NCBI GenBank assembly: GCA_019415335.1
Contig: DXKH01000067.1
Span: forward strand, 1-30,194
Reading direction: 5' to 3'
DNA length: 30,194 bases
Origin: Citrobacter sp.
GTDB lineage: Bacteria; Pseudomonadota; Gammaproteobacteria; Enterobacterales; Enterobacteriaceae
Position 1 is the first letter of the stretch; every line of letters begins with the position of its first letter. The position numbers and the translations under genes are program-made. The notes beneath the pieces are model-generated. The model had not been told where the DNA came from, ran no database searches, and saw only the letters and a program-made list of their open reading frames with translations. This document shows positions 24,776-30,194 of the stretch, piece by piece.

Positions 24776-25941
24776 TATTTCCCCTCCACTGCGGCAACAA
24801 CCTGCTGAGCTGCATCCGTCAGACCTTTTGCTGCAATAATATTCAGGCCGCTGTCAGCCAGTTTCTTCGCACCGAGTTCGGCGTTGTTACCTTCCAGACG
24901 TACCACGACCGGTACGTTAACACCCACTTCTGCTACCGCGCCGATGATACCGTCAGCGATCAGGTCGCAACGAACGATACCGCCGAAGATGTTAACCAGA
25001 ACGGCTTTCACTTTGTCGTCAGAGAGGATGATTTTGAACGCTTCGGTTACGCGCTCTTTGGTTGCGCCGCCGCCAACGTCCAGGAAGTTAGCTGGTTCGC
25101 CGCCGTGCAGTTTAACGATGTCCATGGTGCCCATCGCCAGGCCTGCGCCGTTAACCATACAACCGATGTTACCGTCCAGCGCAACGTAGTTCAGTTCCCA
25201 CTGTGCAGCCTGTGCTTCACGCGGATCTTCCTGCGACTGGTCACGCATTTCGCGCAGATCAGGCTGGCGGAACAGTGCGTTGCCATCAGCGCCCAGTTTG
25301 CCGTCGAGGCAAATCAGATCGCCCTGTTTGGTAATAACCAGCGGGTTGATTTCGATAAGCGCAAGGTCGCGCTCCAGGAAAATGGTCGCCAGGCCCATGA
25401 AGATTTTGGTGAACTGCTGAACCAGTTTACCTTCCAGACCCAGTTTAAACGCCAGCTCGCGTCCCTGATACGGCATTGGGCCGGTCAGCGGATCAAGCGC
25501 AACTTTGTGGATCAGGTGCGGGGTTTCTTCCGCTACTTTTTCAATTTCAACGCCGCCTTCGGTGGAGGCCATGAAGACCACGCGACGGGAGCTACGGTCA
25601 ACTACCGCGCCCAGGTAGAGTTCTTTATCGATATCGGTCGCGGCTTCAACCAGAATCTGGTTGACCGGTTGACCGTTGGCGTCTGTTTGATAGGTCACCA
25701 GACGTTTGCCCAGCCAGTGTTCAGCAAAAGCGCGAATCTCTTCTTTGCTTTTGACCACTTTCACACCGCCCGCTTTACCGCGGCCACCTGCGTGAACCTG
25801 ACATTTTACTACCCACGGACCTGCACCGATTTTCGATGCCGCTTCTTCAGCTTCACGCGGAGTAGTACAGGCATAACCCACCGGCGCCGGTAAGCCATAG
25901 CGGGCAAAAAGTTGTTTTGCCTGATATTCATGTAAGTTCAT
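24775..25941 (-). CDS. sucC: Succinyl-CoA synthetase beta subunit
   Basis: This 388-aa beta subunit with an N-terminal ATP-grasp domain (starting [18 protein letters not shown]) pairs with SucD. The GGRGKAGGV nucleotide-binding loop lies near residues 52-60, EINPLV near 195-200, and [11 protein letters not shown] near 265 in the C-terminal ligase domain. The length is as in E. coli. It overlaps sucD by one base and is separated from sucB by 115 bp containing a REP element, the usual place where the sucAB and sucCD parts of the message are partitioned. Confidence 0.98.
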   Translation of the reverse strand: MNLHEYQAKQLFARYGLPAPVGYACTTPREAEEAASKIGAGPWVVKCQVHAGGRGKAGGVKVVKSKEEIRAFAEHWLGKRLVTYQTDANGQPVNQILVEAATDIDKELYLGAVVDRSSRRVVFMASTEGGVEIEKVAEETPHLIHKVALDPLTGPMPYQGRELAFKLGLEGKLVQQFTKIFMGLATIFLERDLALIEINPLVITKQGDLICLDGKLGADGNALFRQPDLREMRDQSQEDPREAQAAQWELNYVALDGNIGCMVNGAGLAMGTMDIVKLHGGEPANFLDVGGGATKERVTEAFKIILSDDKVKAVLVNIFGGIVRCDLIADGIIGAVAEVGVNVPVVVRLEGNNAELGAKKLADSGLNIIAAKGLTDAAQQVVAAVEGK

Positions 25942-26000
25942 GTGTTCTGTCCATCCTTCAGGTAATCGTTATCTTTAAACCCGTAGACCGGCGTGGTGCT

Positions 26001-26034
26001 TGTGCCGGATGGCGCTACGCTCATCCGGCCTACG
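26001..26034. repeat. REP element between sucB and sucC
   Basis: GCCGGATGGCGCTACGC (26003-26019) is followed by TCATCCGGCCTACG, giving the imperfect palindrome typical of enterobacterial REP units. On the minus strand it reads GTAGGCCGGATGAGCGTAGC. It can fold in the sucB-sucC intercistronic mRNA and affect segment stability. Only one full unit is obvious. Confidence 0.8.
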
Positions 26035-26056
26035 AGGCAGGTGATACTCTTGTTTA

Positions 26057-27277
26057 CTACACGTCCAGCAGCAGACGAGTCGGATCTTCCAGCAGTTCTT
26101 TGATCGCCACCAGGAAGCCCACGGATTCGCGACCATCGATCAGACGGTGATCGTAGGACAGCGCCAGGTACATCATCGGCAGGATTTCGACCTTGCCATC
26201 TACCGCCATCGGACGATCTTTAATCGCGTGCATCCCGAGGATCGCGCTCTGCGGCGGGTTGATGATCGGCGTGGACATCAGGGAACCGAACACACCCCCG
26301 TTGGTGATGGTGAAGTTACCGCCCGTCAGATCTTCCACCGTCAGCTTGCCGTCACGACCTTTGATTGCCAGCGTCTTGATGTTTTTCTCGATGTCAGCCA
26401 TACCCAGCGTATCAACGTCACGCAGTACCGGGGTTACCAGGCCGCGCGGCGTGGACACCGCCATGCTCACGTCGAAGTAGTTGTGATACACCACGTCATC
26501 GCCATCGATAGACGCGTTCACTTCCGGATAGCGTTTCAGCGCTTCCACCACCGCCTTCACGTAGAAGGACATGAAGCCAAGACGGATACCGTGACGTTTT
26601 TCAAACGCTTCGCCGTACTGCTTACGCAGATCCATGATTGGCTTCATGTTGACTTCGTTGAAGGTCGTCAGCATGGCAGTGGAGTTTTTCGCTTCCAGCA
26701 GACGCTCGGCCACGCGTTTACGCAGACGGGTCATCGGTACGCGTTTTTCGCTGCGTGCCCCCAGGGCTGGCTGTGCAGCCGGTGCCGCTGCCGGTGCTTT
26801 GGCCTCGGCCTTCGCAGGGGCTTTCGCCAGGTGTTTATCCACGTCTTCACGGGTAATGCGCCCGCCCACACCGGTGCCTTTGATAGCGCTGGCGTCGAGG
26901 TTGTGCTCAGCCAGCAGGCGACGGATCGCCGGGCTCAGCGCATCGTTGTTTTGCTCTTCCAGAGAAGCCTGCTGACGCTGCGCCGGGGTAGACGCTTTTT
27001 CTTCAGACTTAGCGCTGGTTTCTTTACCGGCGCTGTTGCCTTCACGCAGGCGACCGAGGATCTGGCGCGAGGTCACGGTCGTGCCTTCGTCTTCCAGAAC
27101 CGCATCCAGAATGCCGTCCGCTGATGCCGGTACTTCCAGTACCACTTTGTCAGTTTCGATTTCTACCAGCACTTCGTCACGAACCACTGCATCACCCGGT
27201 TTTTTGTGCCAGGTGGCGACGGTCGCATCTGCTACAGACTCAGGCAGGTCGGGAACAAGAATATCTACGCTACTCAT
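26057..27277 (-). CDS. sucB: 2-Oxoglutarate dehydrogenase E2 (dihydrolipoyl succinyltransferase)
   Basis: This 406-aa E2 core component of the 2-oxoglutarate dehydrogenase complex has a lipoyl domain at residues 1-80 with the lipoylated K44 in ETDKVVLE. An Ala/Lys/Gln-rich linker follows, then the peripheral subunit-binding domain (about 110-150, [20 protein letters not shown]), a second Ala/Pro-rich linker and the catalytic domain ending in [12 protein letters not shown] with the active-site His and Asp. Compared from memory with K-12, there are scattered substitutions and a slightly different Ala/Pro linker ([19 protein letters not shown]). That argues for a species other than E. coli K-12. 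It starts 14 bp after sucA. Confidence 0.98.
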   Translation of the reverse strand: MSSVDILVPDLPESVADATVATWHKKPGDAVVRDEVLVEIETDKVVLEVPASADGILDAVLEDEGTTVTSRQILGRLREGNSAGKETSAKSEEKASTPAQRQQASLEEQNNDALSPAIRRLLAEHNLDASAIKGTGVGGRITREDVDKHLAKAPAKAEAKAPAAAPAAQPALGARSEKRVPMTRLRKRVAERLLEAKNSTAMLTTFNEVNMKPIMDLRKQYGEAFEKRHGIRLGFMSFYVKAVVEALKRYPEVNASIDGDDVVYHNYFDVSMAVSTPRGLVTPVLRDVDTLGMADIEKNIKTLAIKGRDGKLTVEDLTGGNFTITNGGVFGSLMSTPIINPPQSAILGMHAIKDRPMAVDGKVEILPMMYLALSYDHRLIDGRESVGFLVAIKELLEDPTRLLLDV

Positions 27278-27291
27278 TATGTATCCTTTAA

Positions 27292-30093
27292 TTAATCGAC
27301 GTTCAGCGCGTCATTGACCAGATCTTGTTGCTGTTTCTGGTGAACGGACAAATACCCTACCGCCGGAGAGGCGGAGGCCGGGCGACCTGCATAACGCAGA
27401 GCGGACCCAAATGGAATCACTTCACGGAAATGATGCTGGCTGCAGTACCATGCGCCCTGGTTGAGCGGCTCTTCCTGGCACCAGACAAAATCATGTACGT
27501 GAGCGTACTGTTTCAATACGTCCTGCATCGCCTGATGCGGGAACGGATAGAGTTGTTCGATGCGCACAATGGCGACATCTTTCTGGTTGTTCTTGCGACG
27601 CTGTTCCAGCAGATCGTAATAAACCTTACCAGAACACATCACCACGCGCTTCACGCCTTTCGGATCGAGGTCATCCACTTCGCCAATGGCTGGCAGGAAG
27701 GTGCCGTTAGCCAGTTCGTCCAGGCTGGAGACAGCCAGCGGATGGCGCAGCAGCGATTTCGGCGACATGACCACCAGCGGACGACGCATCCCGCGCAGCG
27801 CCTGGCGACGTAGCATGTGATACACCTGAGCCGGAGTAGACGGTACGCACACCTGCATGTTTTGCTCAGCGCAAAGTTGCAGATAACGTTCCAGGCGTGC
27901 GGAGGAGTGCTCCGGACCCTGCCCTTCATAACCGTGCGGCAGCAGCATCACCAGGCCACACATCCGGCCCCATTTCTGCTCACCGGAGGAGATGAACTGG
28001 TCGATCACCACCTGTGCGCCGTTAGCGAAGTCACCGAACTGCGCTTCCCAGATGGTCAGGGTGCGCGGTTCCGCTGTGGCATAACCGTATTCGAATGCCA
28101 GTACCGCTTCTTCAGACAGCACGGAGTCCCAGACGCGGAAGGAGCCCTGTCCGTTATGGACATGCTGCAGCGGCGTATAGGTTGAACCGTTCGCCTGGTT
28201 GTGAATGACCGCGTGACGATGGAAGAAGGTACCGCGACCCGAATCCTCACCGGACAGACGAACCGGAATCCCTTCGTCGACCAGCGTAGCATAGGCCAGA
28301 TTCTCGGCGCCGCCCCAGTCGAACAGTTTCTCACCAGCCGCCATGGCCTGACGATCGCCATAAATCTTCGCGACGCGTGACTGCATCTCAACCGCTTCCG
28401 GCACCGTACTGATGCGTTTCGCCAGTTCCTGCAGACGCTTCATCTCAACCTGGTTCGGGTAGTTTTCATCCCACTCGTGGTTGAGGTACGGCGACCAGGT
28501 AAAGGAGTGCATGTTCATTGGACGCCACTCTTTCACCACGCATTCGCCCGCGTCCAGCGCGTCGCGATACAGGTTGACCATTTCAGTGGCATCTTCCAGC
28601 GTCGCCACCTTATCCGCTTCCAGTTTGTCAGCGTAGATTTTGCGCGGGGTCGGATGCTTTTTGATTTTCTGATACATCAGCGGCTGAGTTGCGCTCGGCT
28701 CGTCGGCTTCGTTGTGGCCGTGACGGCGGTAGCACACCAGGTCGATGAAGACATCGCGTTTAAAGGTGTTACGGAAATCCAGCGCCAGGCGCGTAACAAA
28801 CGCGACCGCTTCCGGATCGTCCGCATTCACGTGGAAGATCGGCGCCTGTACCATTTTACCGATGTCGGTGCAGTACGGGGTGGAACGCGCATCCAGCGGG
28901 TTAGACGTGGTGAAGCCCACCTGGTTGTTGATCACGATGCGAACGGTACCGCCCACTTCGTAACCCCGCGCTTTCGACATGTTCAGGGTTTCCTGAACCA
29001 CGCCTTGTCCGGTAACCGCGGCGTCGCCGTGGATGGTAATCGGCAGAACTTTGTTGCTGCTTGGCTCATCCAGTCTGTCCAGACGTGCACGAACAGAACC
29101 GATCACCACCGGGCTGACGATTTCCAGGTGCGACGGGTTAAACGCCAGCGCGAGGTGAACCAGACCGCCTTCGGTTTCGATATCCGACGAGAAGCCCATG
29201 TGGTACTTCACGTCGCCGGTGCCGAGATGTTCTTTATGTTTGCCCGCAAATTCGTCGAACAGGTCCTGCGGTTTTTTACCCAGCACGTTGACCAGTACGT
29301 TCAGACGACCACGGTGCGCCATACCCAACACCACTTCACGGGTGCCGCTGTTGCCCGCGTGGCGGATCATCTCTTTGAGCATCGGGATTAACGCATCGCC
29401 GCCTTCCAGCGAGAAGCGTTTTGCGCCCGGGAATTTCGCGCCCAGGTAGCGTTCCAGACCTTCTGCTGCGGTCAGTTCGCTCAGGAAGCGTTTTTTCTCT
29501 TCCCCGCTGAATGCGGCGCGACCGGATTCAATCCGCTGTTGCAACCAGCGTTTCTCTTCGGTGCTGGTGATGTGCATGTACTCAGCGCCAATCGGGCCGC
29601 AGTACGTTTGTTTGAGCGCGGAAATCAGCTCGCCCAGCTTCATCGTCTCTTTGCCGCCGGCAAAAGAACCTACGTTAAAGCTTTCCTGGAAGTCAGCCTC
29701 TGTCAGATCGTGGAAGGAAGGATCCAGATCTGCCACAGTTTCTTGCTGCCACAGTCCCAGCGGATCGAGATTCGCATGCTGGTGACCACGGAAGCGATAA
29801 GCGTTAATGAGCTGCAGGACTTTTACCTGCTTCACATTGGTATCAGGGTCGGAAATCGAAGAAGAGTAACGTGAGGCATCCTTCGCCAGACGACGGAAAT
29901 AATCACGTGTTTTTGAATGGAGTTGATCCGGTTTGACTCCGGTACCAGGTAACTGCTGGAACGTCGAACGCCAGTTAGCGTCTACCGAGTCAGGATCGGT
30001 TAAGAAGTCTTCATAGAGCTGTTCTATCCAGCTCTGGTTTGCGCCAGAGAGGGAAGAAGAGTCCAACCAGGCTTTCAAAGCGCTGTTCTGCAT
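27292..30093 (-). CDS. sucA: 2-Oxoglutarate dehydrogenase E1 component
   Basis: This 933-aa thiamine-diphosphate-dependent E1 decarboxylates 2-oxoglutarate and succinylates the SucB lipoyl group. Length and start ([13 protein letters not shown]) match E. coli. Recognisable blocks are the N-terminal SucB-binding segment, [17 protein letters not shown] near residue 257-273, [15 protein letters not shown] near 373, the [17 protein letters not shown] segment near 480, and [15 protein letters not shown] in the pyrimidine domain. AAGGGA lies just before the ATG. Substitutions relative to K-12 are scattered across the whole protein, consistent with orthologous divergence of a few percent and no sign of transfer. 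Confidence 0.99.
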   Translation of the reverse strand: MQNSALKAWLDSSSLSGANQSWIEQLYEDFLTDPDSVDANWRSTFQQLPGTGVKPDQLHSKTRDYFRRLAKDASRYSSSISDPDTNVKQVKVLQLINAYRFRGHQHANLDPLGLWQQETVADLDPSFHDLTEADFQESFNVGSFAGGKETMKLGELISALKQTYCGPIGAEYMHITSTEEKRWLQQRIESGRAAFSGEEKKRFLSELTAAEGLERYLGAKFPGAKRFSLEGGDALIPMLKEMIRHAGNSGTREVVLGMAHRGRLNVLVNVLGKKPQDLFDEFAGKHKEHLGTGDVKYHMGFSSDIETEGGLVHLALAFNPSHLEIVSPVVIGSVRARLDRLDEPSSNKVLPITIHGDAAVTGQGVVQETLNMSKARGYEVGGTVRIVINNQVGFTTSNPLDARSTPYCTDIGKMVQAPIFHVNADDPEAVAFVTRLALDFRNTFKRDVFIDLVCYRRHGHNEADEPSATQPLMYQKIKKHPTPRKIYADKLEADKVATLEDATEMVNLYRDALDAGECVVKEWRPMNMHSFTWSPYLNHEWDENYPNQVEMKRLQELAKRISTVPEAVEMQSRVAKIYGDRQAMAAGEKLFDWGGAENLAYATLVDEGIPVRLSGEDSGRGTFFHRHAVIHNQANGSTYTPLQHVHNGQGSFRVWDSVLSEEAVLAFEYGYATAEPRTLTIWEAQFGDFANGAQVVIDQFISSGEQKWGRMCGLVMLLPHGYEGQGPEHSSARLERYLQLCAEQNMQVCVPSTPAQVYHMLRRQALRGMRRPLVVMSPKSLLRHPLAVSSLDELANGTFLPAIGEVDDLDPKGVKRVVMCSGKVYYDLLEQRRKNNQKDVAIVRIEQLYPFPHQAMQDVLKQYAHVHDFVWCQEEPLNQGAWYCSQHHFREVIPFGSALRYAGRPASASPAVGYLSVHQKQQQDLVNDALNVD

Positions 30094-30194
30094 CGTGATC
30101 CCTTAAGCATCTTTTCTGCTTATTTAATACTCTAAATAGATCACGTTTCAGGAAGGCGGCAAGCTTGCGAATCCCCGGGAGCTTACATCCAGTA
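30094..30194 (-). promoter_or_regulatory. sucA leader / sdhB-sucA intergenic segment
   Basis: The window ends upstream of sucA, in what should be the sdhB-sucA spacer. The ribosome-binding AAGGG (complement of 30100-30104) is flanked by GATCACG next to the ATG. A matching CGTGATC lies 38 bp further upstream (30094-30100 with 30139-30145), so the leader can fold over the translation start. A short AAGCA/TGCTT-type hairpin lies between. The suc promoter is expected here but I do not assign its elements. Confidence 0.45.

Noticed and set aside
26147..27124. Long open frame antisense to sucB
   Set aside because: Composition and codon pattern are those of the complement of a GC-rich conserved gene; it has no independent start signals.
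28477..29391. Long open frame antisense to sucA
   Set aside because: Shadow of the conserved sucA coding strand; no recognisable protein.

Overview
The window comes from an enterobacterium close to Escherichia. The right end (minus strand) is the TCA-cycle cluster sucA-sucB-sucC-sucD, with a REP element between sucB and sucC and a 3' UTR that looks like the SdhX (RybD) small RNA ending in the operon terminator. By memory, SucA and SucB differ from the K-12 proteins by a few percent. That points to another Escherichia species or a near relative such as Citrobacter rather than to E. coli K-12 or O157:H7 itself. In K-12 the space between sucD and cydA holds the mngRAB genes. Here it holds about 23 kb of accessory catabolic genes, a layout I associate with E. 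coli O157:H7-type strains. No integrase, tRNA, IS element or CRISPR array is visible.

From left to right: (1) 1-652 is an AT-rich gene-free stretch with a perfect FNR-type box, plausibly the upstream region of a cydA gene lying outside the window. (2) 653-2100 holds two AT-rich genes that I cannot assign. (3) 2647-12690 (plus strand) is a glutamate-fermentation (methylaspartate) cluster: B12-dependent glutamate mutase (glmS, glmL, glmE), methylaspartate ammonia-lyase (mal), an AtuA-like/DUF4387 pair of unknown role, a glutamate/dicarboxylate-type symporter, a class I fumarase of the mesaconase type (fumD) and a cobalamin adenosyltransferase. (4) 12724-21641 (minus strand) is a hut-type cluster transcribed hutU, NCS1 permease, hutD, hutI, hutG, a HutH-like protein, then a LysR regulator. 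(5) 22411-23808 (plus strand) is an orphan RtcB-like RNA ligase. (6) 23807-30194 is the suc region.

The two catabolic blocks converge and share a metabolite. The Hut enzymes turn urocanate into glutamate plus formamide. Glutamate mutase, Mal and FumD would turn glutamate into 3-methylaspartate, mesaconate and citramalate. The adenosyltransferase supplies the mutase cofactor.

The most unusual point is the protein in the hutH position. It has the histidine/phenylalanine ammonia-lyase fold signatures, but the Ala-Ser-Gly triad that forms the MIO cofactor reads Ala-Ala-Asp, and it carries a clear Sec signal peptide. It is therefore unlikely to be an ordinary cytosolic histidine ammonia-lyase. 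A periplasmic MIO-free lyase, for example one acting on ergothioneine or another histidine derivative, with the NCS1 permease importing its product, is a testable idea. Other points worth a second look are the AtuA/DUF4387 pair inside the glutamate operon, altered cation-site residues in the symporter, a terminator-like hairpin 32 nt before the LysR start, a dyad upstream of hutU, and a triple 12-bp tandem repeat upstream of the RtcB-like gene.
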